From: Palsa-892 sp035295845
GTDB taxonomy: Bacteria > Pseudomonadota > Alphaproteobacteria > Rhizobiales > Xanthobacteraceae
Reading direction: 5' to 3'
DNA: 64,000 nucleotides
Assembly (NCBI GenBank): GCA_035295845.1
Contig: DATGIF010000033.1
Coordinates: 1 to 64,000, forward strand
The position numbers were made by a program, and so were the translations under genes. Shown here piece by piece: positions 18,101 through 24,572 of the stretch (the first letter of the stretch is position 1; each line of letters starts with the position of its first letter). Under the pieces are notes generated by a model. That model made no database searches and was not told where the DNA came from. It saw only the letters and a program-made list of their open reading frames with translations.

Positions 18101-19842
18101 AGGTTCGGCCGCGGCCCGATGATCGATACGAGGCTCATGACGAGTTCCTCGCGGATCGGGTCGATCGGCGGATTCGTCACCTGCGCGAAGTTCTGCTTGA
18201 AATAGGTGTAGAGGAGCTTCGGCCTGTCCGACAAAGCCGAGATCGGCGTGTCGTTGCCCATCGAGCCGACCGCCTCCTCGCCTTGGGTCGCCATCGGCGC
18301 CATCAGGAGCTTGAGGTCTTCCTGCGTGTAGCCGAAGGCCTGCTGGCGATCGAGCAGCGCGAGGTTCGAGCGCGGCGCCCGCGATTTCGCCGCGGGAAGC
18401 TTCTCAAGCACCACCTGCGTGCGATCAAGCCATTCCTGATAGGGATGCAGCCGCGTGAAGCGCGCCTTGATCTCCTCGTCAGGAACGAGGCGGCCCTCCA
18501 CGAGATCGACCAAGAGCATCTTGCCCGGCTGCAGGCGCCATTTCTGCACGATGTCTTTTTCGGGGATGGGAAGCACACCCATCTCGGAGGCCATCACGAT
18601 GCGGTCGTCGCGGGTAACGAGGTAGCGCGCGGGGCGCAAGCCGTTGCGGTCAAGGGTCGCCCCGATCTGGCGGCCGTCGGTAAAGGCGATCGCCGCCGGC
18701 CCGTCCCACGGCTCCATCAGCGCGGCGTTATATTCATAGAAGGCGCGGCGCTCGTCATCCATGAGCGGATTGCCCGCCCAGGCTTCCGGAATCATCATCA
18801 TCACCGCGTGCGCGAGCGAATAGCCGCCGCGCACCAAGAACTCGAGCGCGTTGTCGAAACAGGCGGTGTCCGACTGGCCTTCGTAGGAAATCGGCCACAG
18901 CTTTGAAATGTCCTTGCCGAAGCGCGGCGAGTCGGCGGTCGCTTGGCGCGCCGCCATCCAGTTGTTGTTGCCGCGGAGCGTGTTGATCTCGCCGTTGTGG
19001 CAGATCATCCGGTAGGGGTGCGCGAGCGACCAGGCCGGGAAGGTATTGGTGGAAAAGCGCTGGTGCACGAGCGCGAGCGCGCTTTCGAAATCCGGATCGC
19101 GGAGATCCGGATAATAAGTGCCAAGCTGGTCAGCAAGGAACATGCCTTTGTAGACGACCGTGCGGCAGGAGATCGAAACCGGGTAATAGCCCGAGCTCTT
19201 GCGCTCGCGCATGCCGTAGAGCGCGCCGGAGATTGCCTTGCGCAGAATGTAAAGGCGCCGCTCGAATTCGTCCTCGTCCTTGATGTTCGGGTTGCAGGCG
19301 ATGAAAACCTGTTGATGCACGGGCTCGGTCGGCTTTACGGACTCGCCGAGCGTCGAGTTGTCGGTCGGCACGTCGCGCCAGCCGAGCACTTTCATGCCTT
19401 CGAGCGCCGCCTGTTCCGTGTAAATCTTGCGAATCTTCTCGCGCCATTCCGCATCGTGTGGCATGAACAGGATGCCGACGGCGTAGCGGCCGCGCGCGGG
19501 CAGCGCAAATCCGAGTTCCCTTGCCTTCTTGGCGAAGAACTTGTGCGGCGTTTGCACCAAAATCCCGGCGCCGTCGCCGGCGCGCGGATCGGCGCCAACC
19601 GCACCGCGATGTTCGAGGTTGAGAAGAATCGTCAGGCCGTCTTTGACGATCTGATGCGATTGACGGCCTTTGATGTCGGCGATGAAGCCGACGCCGCAGG
19701 AATCCTTTTCGAGGCCGGGATCGTAGAGACCCGACGCGATGGCCGAAGCGGGAAGATCAGATTTGGGCGTCCGGGCGGACTCGATCGCGCGGCCCCATCG
19801 GCCGCGGCGCTCGCCGCCCTGCACACTCCGACCCCGTGCCAT
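15112..19842 (-). CDS. gltB: Glutamate synthase (NADPH) large subunit
   Basis: This 1576-residue alpha subunit of GOGAT has, in order, an N-terminal glutamine amidotransferase class II domain whose nucleophile is Cys49 (KDSCGVGFIADIKG), a central domain, the FMN-binding (beta/alpha)8 synthase domain (GGKSNTGEGGEEADRF, IKIAQGAKPGEGGQLPG, GTGASPLTSIKHAG), the 3Fe-4S cysteines in MMRKCHLNTCPVGVATQD, and the C-terminal GXGXG beta-helix. About 48 residues precede Cys49, consistent with a cleaved propeptide as in the enteric enzyme. It is the main ammonium assimilation enzyme together with glutamine synthetase, which is not in this window. Confidence 0.97.
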   Translation of the reverse strand: MARGRSVQGGERRGRWGRAIESARTPKSDLPASAIASGLYDPGLEKDSCGVGFIADIKGRQSHQIVKDGLTILLNLEHRGAVGADPRAGDGAGILVQTPHKFFAKKARELGFALPARGRYAVGILFMPHDAEWREKIRKIYTEQAALEGMKVLGWRDVPTDNSTLGESVKPTEPVHQQVFIACNPNIKDEDEFERRLYILRKAISGALYGMRERKSSGYYPVSISCRTVVYKGMFLADQLGTYYPDLRDPDFESALALVHQRFSTNTFPAWSLAHPYRMICHNGEINTLRGNNNWMAARQATADSPRFGKDISKLWPISYEGQSDTACFDNALEFLVRGGYSLAHAVMMMIPEAWAGNPLMDDERRAFYEYNAALMEPWDGPAAIAFTDGRQIGATLDRNGLRPARYLVTRDDRIVMASEMGVLPIPEKDIVQKWRLQPGKMLLVDLVEGRLVPDEEIKARFTRLHPYQEWLDRTQVVLEKLPAAKSRAPRSNLALLDRQQAFGYTQEDLKLLMAPMATQGEEAVGSMGNDTPISALSDRPKLLYTYFKQNFAQVTNPPIDPIREELVMSLVSIIGPRPNLFDLEGAATRKRLEVHQPILTDEDLEKIREIAEVDSYFQSATLDITYAAEDGADGMKKALTALCGSAEKAVRDGVNIIILSDRHAGPERVPIPALLATAAVHHHLIRQGLRTSVGLVVETGEAREVHHFACLAGYGAEAINPYLAFETLVAAKDDLPQKLDEKEILKRYIKSIDKGLLKVMSKMGISTYQSYCGAQIFDAVGLTSDFVAEFFAGTATRIEGVGLDGIARESVTRHRDAFGDSPIYKEMLDVGGEYAVRVRGEEHVWTATTVATLQHAVRGNNPKQYRDFAQTINEQSERLYTIRGLFRVKPAEEDGRAPVPLEEVEPAKNIVKRFSTGAMSFGSISREAHTTLAIAMNRIGGKSNTGEGGEEADRFKPLPNGDSMRSAIKQVASARFGVTTEYLVNSDMMQIKIAQGAKPGEGGQLPGHKVDKIIAKVRHSTPGVGLISPPPHHDIYSIEDLAQLIFDLKNVNPEGWVSVKLVSEVGVGTVAAGVSKARADHVTIAGYEGGTGASPLTSIKHAGSPWEIGLAETHQTLVANRLRGRISVQVDGGIRTGRDVVVGALLGADEFGFATAPLIAAGCIMMRKCHLNTCPVGVATQDPVLRKRFTGQPEHVINYFFFVAEEVREIMASLGYRRFDEMIGQMQMLDRRKVVEHAKAKGLDFSRLFNKPEAPKGVNLFKCEPQDHKIHKILDRKLIAEAQAALDRGAPVKLSAAIKNTDRTAGAMLSGEVAKRYGHAGLPDDTIHVKFTGTAGQSFGAWLARGITFELDGEGNDYVGKGLSGGRLVIRPPAESGIVPEESIVVGNTVLYGAIEGECYFRGIAGERFAVRNSGAIAVIEGAGDHCCEYMTGGVVVVLGRTGRNFAAGMSGGIAYVVDEDGTFQSRCNLAMVELEPVTEEEEVSERAYHHARDLAAHGRVDIMKDMTRHDAARLHRLITQHAHYTGSKRAAEILARWNEYLPKFRKVMPVEYRRALAELKAQEEASMPRLAAGA

Positions 19843-20314
19843 TTTCGTCGCCTCGCAAGCTTACACGCTCCTGCATTCTGCGCCATTCACCGTGAGCCGC
19901 GTCCCCTGCGGCCCGCATTCCAAGCCCATCCTTGATGAAACGGCGCTTTTATTCCGGGCCAGCTGAGCCGAGCCCGGCGCGGTCGAACAATCACCGGCGT
20001 TTTCGTCCGGTTCCCGGCAATTGCTTTTCGGGCCGACCGCTTGCCCTTGCGCCTTTGTCCAATTGGGACAGCATGGCTGTCATACTGACAGATGTGCTTG
20101 CTTCACACAAGGACAAGGGCCGCAAATTTTTTCATTTATTGCGGCGGCCGCGCCGCGACCGGAAGAAAGCGCAAGTGCCGATCGTTCCGCGCGCAACGGA
20201 ACTGCGGCGAATGGCTGCTGGACGACGGAAGCGGCGGTCCAAAGGAAACCGCAATCCGATGCGTGATTTCCCGCGGGGTAACGGGCGGCTCAAAAGGCTG
20301 TTGGAGGTCATCTC
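19843..20314. other. 472-base intergenic region between divergent gltB and a secreted-protein gene
   Basis: No convincing gene is present. The open frames here (for example 19932-20318) have no recognisable features and overlap the well-supported start at 20315. The region should hold the gltB promoter at its left end and the promoter of the secreted-protein gene at its right. The only structure I see is the pair of short dyads at 20056-20091, plus a Shine-Dalgarno GGAGGT at 20303-20308. Confidence 0.6.
20056..20091. promoter_or_regulatory. Two adjacent short dyads, possible operator
   Basis: TGTCC (20056-20060) is inverted as GGACA (20066-20070), and CTGTCA (20077-20082) is inverted as TGACAG (20086-20091). 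The two perfect dyads lie 6 bases apart in an otherwise featureless gap. They could be binding sites for a dimeric regulator of gltBD or of the downstream gene. I do not recognise a known consensus. Confidence 0.3.
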
Positions 20315-21067
20315 ATGAACTGGTCGCGTTCGAAAGGTTTCGCGGCGCAGGCGACATCGCTTGCAGTCTTGACGTGGCTCACGGCCTCGCCTGCCGTGGC
20401 GCAGATGTATCCGCCGCCGGCTCCTTATCCCGCGCCCGCTTATGGCGTCGGCCCGAGCCAGGTACTGGCGCGCGTTCAATCCATGGGATTGCACCCGGTG
20501 AGCGAGCCCTTCCTGCGCGGTCCGGTCTGGGTTGTGCGCGCGGTGGGACGCGAAGGCACGCTCGTGCGCGTGCTCGTCGATGCGGGAACCGGCCGGGTCG
20601 TCAACATGGTGGCGATCGAGCGGCCGTATCCGTCGCGTCTCGCATATGGGGGCCCGGCCAACGAAGGACCGTGGGTGCCGATGCCGGGACCGGGATACGG
20701 ACCACCGCCGCCGGGCGGCGGTTATCCGCCGAGCGGTCCGTACGTGGTGCCCGGCCCGCAGTCGCCGCAGGGATCCGCGATTGATCCGCGCATGGGCACT
20801 CCCCCCGAATACAGGCAGGGGGTGAACGGTACGCCACCCGAGAAAAAAGTCGCCTCGCGTCCCGTGACGCCGCTGCCGAAGCCGCGGCCCTCGGACGCGC
20901 CGCAGGATGAAAGCAAGAAAGATACCCCGGCGGTCGCCGCGGCTCCGAAGGAGCCCGAGATAACCGGGTCGGTGCCGGCGAGCGTAAAACCGAGCGAGAA
21001 AAAGGACGACACTTCCGGCGCCGCCGCGAGGACACCCGACAACATCCCGGTGTCGCCGCTCGAATAA
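20315..21067 (+). CDS. Secreted proline-rich protein with PepSY-like domain
   Basis: This 250-residue protein starts at ATG 20315 behind GGAGGT. Residues 1-29 form a signal peptide ending in AVAQ. Residues about 48-105 (GPSQVLARVQSMGLHPVSEP, then VRVLVDAGTGRVVNMVAI) resemble a PepSY-like fold and align with the protein encoded at 21865-22317. The remaining half is a low-complexity Pro/Gly- then Lys/Pro-rich tail. Function unknown; a periplasmic or envelope role is inferred from the signal peptide. A strong hairpin terminator follows the stop within 10 bases. Confidence 0.8.
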   Translation: MNWSRSKGFAAQATSLAVLTWLTASPAVAQMYPPPAPYPAPAYGVGPSQVLARVQSMGLHPVSEPFLRGPVWVVRAVGREGTLVRVLVDAGTGRVVNMVAIERPYPSRLAYGGPANEGPWVPMPGPGYGPPPPGGGYPPSGPYVVPGPQSPQGSAIDPRMGTPPEYRQGVNGTPPEKKVASRPVTPLPKPRPSDAPQDESKKDTPAVAAAPKEPEITGSVPASVKPSEKKDDTSGAAARTPDNIPVSPLE

Positions 21068-21073
21068 ATCAAA

Positions 21074-21099
21074 GGGCGCCCCGGATGTCCGGGGCGCCC
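21074..21099. terminator. Bidirectional hairpin terminator
   Basis: GGGCGCCCCGG (21074-21084) pairs perfectly with CCGGGGCGCCC (21089-21099) around the loop ATGT. On the plus strand CTCCTCTTTC follows; on the minus strand TTTGATTTATT follows. It sits between the convergent secreted-protein gene and hsp20 and can stop both transcripts. Confidence 0.88.
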
Positions 21100-21127
21100 C
21101 TCCTCTTTCACACCATCAGCCGGATCG

Positions 21128-21610
21128 TTAGGCGGCCTTTGCGGGCTTCGCCTCGATCACCTGGGCTTTCGCCTCTTTGCCGTTGCCGATCGCAATCTGA
21201 CGCGGCTTCTTGCTCTCGGGGATCTCACGCACGAGATCGACGTGCAGAAGACCGTTCTCGAGGCTCGCGCCGCGCACCTCGACATGATCGGCGAGCTGGA
21301 AGCGACGCTCGAAGGCGCGGGCCGCGATGCCCTGATAGAGCACTTCGCCGCCCTCTTCCTTCTTCTCCACGGTTTCCTTCTCACCGCGGATCGAGAGCGT
21401 GTTTTCCTTCACCTCGATGTTCAGTTCTTTCTCGGTGAAGCCGGCTACGGCGACCGAAATACGGTACGCATTCTCGCCGGTGCGCTCGATGTTGTAGGGC
21501 GGATAGGACGGATTGCCGCCTTCCAGGCCCCCGAACGAATCGAGGAGCGAGAACAGGTGGTCAAAGCCGACGGTCGAACGATAGAGGGGAGTGAGATCAA
21601 AAGTTCGCAT
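21128..21610 (-). CDS. Small heat-shock protein, Hsp20 family
   Basis: This 160-residue ATP-independent holdase chaperone has a central alpha-crystallin domain (about residues 38-130): YPPYNIERTGENAYRISVAVAGF, the KENTLSIRGEKE strand, AFERRFQLADHVEVRGASLENGLL, and the C-terminal DLVREIPE segment with an IAIG motif after KPRQ. The ATG at 21610 lies behind AAGGAGGA. That Shine-Dalgarno is buried in a ROSE-type RNA thermometer, and a sigma-32-like promoter lies just upstream, so translation and transcription should both respond to heat, as for the Rhizobiales hsp20 family. Confidence 0.95.
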   Translation of the reverse strand: MRTFDLTPLYRSTVGFDHLFSLLDSFGGLEGGNPSYPPYNIERTGENAYRISVAVAGFTEKELNIEVKENTLSIRGEKETVEKKEEGGEVLYQGIAARAFERRFQLADHVEVRGASLENGLLHVDLVREIPESKKPRQIAIGNGKEAKAQVIEAKPAKAA

Positions 21611-21611
21611 G

Positions 21612-21697
21612 GCATATCCTCCTTATGAAGCGACATGCGGTTAAAGACCCGCCGTTTGGGCCGGGTCCGGTCGGTTCGCGCAGCGAATGGCCTGCGC
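21612..21697 (-). promoter_or_regulatory. ROSE-type RNA thermometer in the hsp20 leader
   Basis: On the minus strand three hairpins precede hsp20. The start-proximal one (21638 to 21612) pairs GCAT with ATGC, then the ROSE hallmark TCGCT with AGGAGGA of the Shine-Dalgarno, leaving one bulged G, with loop ATAA. The middle one (21668-21645) pairs GGACCCG with CGGGTCT. The distal one (21697-21678) pairs GCGCAG with CTGCGC. The U(U/C)GCU motif opposite the Shine-Dalgarno with a bulged or G-G-opposed guanine is the defining feature of ROSE elements. Heating would melt the last hairpin and free the ribosome site. Confidence 0.8.
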
Positions 21698-21704
21698 AAA
21701 GGCG

Positions 21705-21733
21705 ATATGGGTGGGGGCCGGGCCTCCCGCAAG
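21705..21733 (-). promoter_or_regulatory. Sigma-32 (RpoH)-like promoter of hsp20
   Basis: On the minus strand CTTGCG (21733-21728) is followed after 17 bases by CCATAT (21710-21705), preceded by C-rich sequence. This resembles the RpoH pattern CTTG...CCCCATnT. The predicted start near 21698 coincides with the first base of the ROSE leader, which supports both calls. Confidence 0.55.
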
Positions 21734-21864
21734 AGACGGGACCGCGGCTAAATGAACCTTGGATGAACGGCTGCTTTTGGCGAGGTTCAGGCCATGGGGG
21801 GTAGCTCTCGCCATGACCAGCTTGGCCGGGGGCTGCCCACCGCACCCACGGGTCCGAGAGATTT

Positions 21865-22317
21865 ATGCTTTGGATAAAACGGCCTGGAACGTCAAAGCCG
21901 GCATTCGCGACCCTTCTCGTCGCGACGGCGATGACGCTCGTGGTCGATTTCTCCGCCTCGGTCGCTTTCGGCCAGCGCGGATATTTTTCGCCCCGGCGGC
22001 GGCTCGGCCGTATCGTGATCATGGCGCCGCGGCTGCCGGGGCCGTTCCTGCGGCATGGGATTCCGCTGCTGCCCTATGACTATTACAGCCCGCGCGGCAT
22101 CGCGCTGATCGGCCGCAACAAGCCGGTCGGCTCGAACGAAATCGTGAGTTCCCTGCAATCGAAGGGTTTCCGCGATATATCGCCGCCGCAGAATCGCGGC
22201 TCGACCTACATCACCGAGGCAACGGGGCCGCGCGGCGAACGCGTGAGGCTGATCATCAACGGAAAAAGCGGCGAGATCGACGGCGTGCGCGCGATTGGTT
22301 TTGACGACCGCCGCTGA
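21865..22317 (+). CDS. Secreted PepSY-like protein
   Basis: This 150-residue protein of unknown function has a probable signal peptide or membrane anchor at residues 12-36 (FATLLVATAMTLVVDFSASV). The C-terminal half (NEIVSSLQSKGFRDISPPQN, TGPRGERVRLIINGKSGEID) aligns with the protein encoded at 20315-21067: both share QS-x-G, IS/VS-x-P, an RG pair, G-x-x-VRLII/VRVLV and a final AI. The two therefore look like distant paralogues on either side of hsp20. The start at ATG 21865 has only a weak GAGAG site. Confidence 0.75.
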   Translation: MLWIKRPGTSKPAFATLLVATAMTLVVDFSASVAFGQRGYFSPRRRLGRIVIMAPRLPGPFLRHGIPLLPYDYYSPRGIALIGRNKPVGSNEIVSSLQSKGFRDISPPQNRGSTYITEATGPRGERVRLIINGKSGEIDGVRAIGFDDRR

Positions 22318-22394
22318 GCGTTGCCCAAAGAAAAAAGCCGTTGTAACGCTGAAGCTCAAGACGCGCTTCGCGCGACCGAGAGCGGCAAGGCCTT

Positions 22395-23339
22395 ATGACA
22401 CTCTATGCAATTCCGGCGAACCCGGTGCCCGAAGGTGCCGTGGAGGGGTACCTCGTGACCCCCGACGGATTGAAGCTCCGTTATGCGCGCTGGAATCCGA
22501 TCGGACCACGGCGGGGGACGGTTTGCCTGTTCAGCGGCCGGACCGAAATGATCGAGAAATATTTCGAGGTCGTGAACGAGCTCAGGCAGCGCGGGCTTGC
22601 GGTTGCGGCCCTCGACTGGCGCGGGCAGGGGGGCTCGGAGCGGATGCTCGACGACCCGCGCAAAGGCCATGTCCGTTCATTCGACGATTATCAGATGGAT
22701 CTTGAAGTGTTCATGCGGGAGATCGTACTGCCCGATTGTCCCGCGCCCATTTTCGGTCTTGCGCACTCGATGGGCGGGGCCATTCTTCTCGAGGCCATTC
22801 GCCTCGGCCGCCGGTGGTTCGACCGGCTGGTGCTGTCTTCGCCGATGATCGAACTCGTCGGTTACGCCGGCCGGCCGATGGTCCGCTTCATCGCCAAGAT
22901 CGGCGTGCTCGCCGGCCTCGACAAGTCCTATATCTTCGGCGGCGGGCCGGCGCCGATCTCGTCGCGGCCTTTCGCCAACAATCCGCTGACCACGGATCCC
23001 GTGCGCTACGAGCGCATCGCGGGGCTGGAACAATTGCCCGGTTTGGGGCTCGGCTCGCCCACCTTCGGCTGGACCAATGCCGCCTTCGACGTCATGCAAC
23101 GCCTCAGCGATCCGCTCTATCCCACGGCGTTGCGGCAGCCGCTTTTGATCTTCGCGGCCGGCGATGATCCGATTGCTTCGACAATCGCGACCGAGCGCTT
23201 CTCGGTCCGGCTGCGCGCCGGCGCGCATCTGGTCATCCCCGGCGCCCGGCATGAAATTCTGATGGAGCGCGACGCGATCCGCGCGCAGTTCTGGGCGGCC
23301 TTCGACGCGTTCGTGCCGGGGCCGCCGCTCTATCGCTAA
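22395..23339 (+). CDS. Alpha/beta hydrolase, lysophospholipase (PldB) type
   Basis: This 314-residue cytosolic serine hydrolase of the Hydrolase_4 family has the nucleophile Ser in GLAHSMGGAILLEA (about residue 125), an oxyanion-side FSGRTEMIEKYFEV loop, AALDWRGQGGSERM, the acidic residue in FAAGDDPIAS and the catalytic His in PGARHEILME. Family members hydrolyse lysophospholipids or monoacylglycerols; the substrate here is unproven. It converges on hisN, with stops two bases apart and no terminator between. Confidence 0.9.
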   Translation: MTLYAIPANPVPEGAVEGYLVTPDGLKLRYARWNPIGPRRGTVCLFSGRTEMIEKYFEVVNELRQRGLAVAALDWRGQGGSERMLDDPRKGHVRSFDDYQMDLEVFMREIVLPDCPAPIFGLAHSMGGAILLEAIRLGRRWFDRLVLSSPMIELVGYAGRPMVRFIAKIGVLAGLDKSYIFGGGPAPISSRPFANNPLTTDPVRYERIAGLEQLPGLGLGSPTFGWTNAAFDVMQRLSDPLYPTALRQPLLIFAAGDDPIASTIATERFSVRLRAGAHLVIPGARHEILMERDAIRAQFWAAFDAFVPGPPLYR

Positions 23340-23341
23340 GT

Positions 23342-24124
23342 TCAAGCCTGCAAGAGTTTGAGCGCCTCGGCGTGCACGCGCGCGTCGCCGGCAGCGACGA
23401 TCCTTCCGCCACCTGCCGCCGGCTTGCCCGACCAATCGGTGATGATGCCGCCCGCTCCCTCGATGATCGGGATTAGCGCGACGATGTCGTGCGGCTTCAG
23501 GCCGGTTTCGACGACGATATCGACGAAGCCCGCCGCGATCATGCAGTAGGCGTAGCAATCACCGCCATAGCGCGACAGGCGCGCCTTCGCCTGTACCCTC
23601 TCGAACGACTGGCGTTCCTGCTCGTTCATCAGGAGCGGGCTCGTGGTGAACAGGGCCGCTTCGCCGAGGCCCGCGCAGGCGCGCGCGGAAAGCCGCCGTT
23701 CGCCCGCAGGGCCCCGGTAGCGCGCGCTCGCGCCGTCGCCGGTAAAGCGCTCGCCGATGAACGGCTGATGCATCATGCCGTAGACCGGCAGGCCATCCTT
23801 CAGGAGGCCGATCAACGTGCCCCAGGCGGGCATGCCGGAAATGAATGATTTCGTGCCGTCGATCGGGTCGAGCACCCAGACATAGGCGGCGTGCGGGTTC
23901 TGCTCGCCGAATTCCTCGCCGATGATGCCATGCTGCGGAAACGTGTCGCGGATGAGCGCCCGCATCGCATGCTCGGCGGCGCGATCGGCGGCCGTAACCG
24001 GGTCGAAGCCGCCGCTGATCGCCTTGTTCTCGACGCCGAGCGTCGTGCGAAAGAACGGCCGGATCGCCTCGCCCGAAACCGTGGCGAGTTGATCGACGAA
24101 GGCCCCTAGATCGACCGCACCCAT
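23342..24124 (-). CDS. hisN: Histidinol-phosphatase, inositol-monophosphatase family
   Basis: This 260-residue Mg-dependent phosphatase has metal ligands Glu70-Glu71 in IIGEEFGEQ and Asp86/Asp89 in WVLDPIDGTKSF, plus the C-terminal Asp in GLKPHDIVALIP. The GGDCYAYCMIA motif is characteristic of the HisN branch rather than SuhB/inositol monophosphatase. The likely role is dephosphorylation of histidinol phosphate in histidine synthesis. In many automated annotations this family is labelled suhB, which matters because a suhB-type small RNA candidate lies directly upstream. Confidence 0.88.
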   Translation of the reverse strand: MGAVDLGAFVDQLATVSGEAIRPFFRTTLGVENKAISGGFDPVTAADRAAEHAMRALIRDTFPQHGIIGEEFGEQNPHAAYVWVLDPIDGTKSFISGMPAWGTLIGLLKDGLPVYGMMHQPFIGERFTGDGASARYRGPAGERRLSARACAGLGEAALFTTSPLLMNEQERQSFERVQAKARLSRYGGDCYAYCMIAAGFVDIVVETGLKPHDIVALIPIIEGAGGIITDWSGKPAAGGGRIVAAGDARVHAEALKLLQA

Positions 24125-24284
24125 TCGGCTCTCCTATGCCACCTTTAGCCGTAGCGCCTGCGCGTGGTCGAGATTGGGAGAGGGGCCTTTTGGATCGGCA
24201 AATCCGCATCGAAACGAGCGCGGCAGCGGCAACCGGTTTCGCGTTCATGCGACGAAAAAGCCATTAGGACAGCATTACAGACCC
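24125..24284. other. Upstream region of hisN without a gene
   Basis: These 160 bases lie between the hisN start (minus strand) and the small-RNA promoter (plus strand). I see no open frame with coding character. The hisN ribosome site GGAGAG is at 24128-24133 on the minus strand. No strong promoter for hisN stands out. Confidence 0.45.
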
Positions 24285-24312
24285 TTGCGGCTTTCGCAGC
24301 GCGGTGTATATT
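24285..24312 (+). promoter_or_regulatory. Sigma-70-type promoter of the small RNA
   Basis: TTGCGG (24285-24290) and TATATT (24307-24312) are 16 bases apart, giving a predicted start near 24319. A perfect terminator lies about 90 bases downstream, so the pair frames a short transcript. Confidence 0.6.
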
Positions 24313-24318
24313 GCTGCA

Positions 24319-24410
24319 GCGCGATAACGCGATGGCGTCGCGTTACCGCCGCCCTCCTTGGGCGTTTCCTCCCTAGACTTGGGCCGCTAGCAACCCTAGC
24401 GGCCCTTTTT
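24319..24410 (+). ncRNA. Candidate suhB/alpha-r14 ('cuckoo') small RNA
   Basis: A promoter (24285-24312) and a perfect intrinsic terminator (24381-24410) delimit a transcript of about 92 bases with no conventional gene. Its unpaired part carries two anti-Shine-Dalgarno stretches, CCCTCCTTGGG (24352-24362) and TTTCCTCCC (24365-24373), followed by the GACTTGGGCCGC lead into the terminator. Small RNAs with exposed CCTCC motifs and this layout form the suhB/alpha-r14 group of Rhizobiales, named for association with an inositol-monophosphatase-family gene, the type found next door here. Such RNAs block ribosome sites of many transport mRNAs. A 14-codon frame (24332-24376) also exists inside it. 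Family assignment is from memory, not a search. Confidence 0.65.
24381..24410 (+). terminator. Intrinsic terminator of the small RNA
   Basis: GGGCCGCTAG (24381-24390) pairs perfectly with CTAGCGGCCC (24396-24405) around CAACC, followed by TTTTT at 24406-24410. Confidence 0.92.
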
Positions 24411-24443
24411 CTTCAATGGCTTAGCGAAAAGCGGCTAATTTTC

Positions 24444-24466
24444 CACGGCCGGCCCCGGCCGGCGTG
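24444..24466. other. GC-rich hairpin
   Basis: CACG-g-CCGGCC (24444-24454) is inverted as GGCCGGCGTG (24457-24466) with one bulged G and a very short loop. No T-run follows on either side. It lies between the small-RNA terminator and the terminator of the amidohydrolase gene; the role is unclear. Confidence 0.35.
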
Positions 24467-24530
24467 TACGAGACCTGACAAAGACGAGGCTGGCCAGGCG
24501 GTCACCGTCGGCACGCTTTTTGTCCAGCAG

Positions 24531-24551
24531 AAAACACATAGCAGCTATGTG
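24531..24551 (-). terminator. Terminator of the N-formylglutamate amidohydrolase gene
   Basis: On the minus strand CACATAG (24551-24545) pairs with CTATGTG (24541-24535) around a CTG loop and is followed by TTTT (24534-24531). It lies 21 bases after the stop codon. Confidence 0.8.
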
Positions 24552-24572
24552 CGTTATGCAGCCTGCCAAAAC

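Noticed and set aside
19932..20318. 128-codon frame in the gltB upstream gap
   Set aside because: No family features, Arg-rich composition, and it runs into the better-supported start at 20315.
24332..24376. Treating the 14-codon frame as an amino-acid attenuation leader
   Set aside because: It has a single Trp and no codon run, no alternative antiterminator is evident, and no biosynthetic gene follows downstream on the plus strand.
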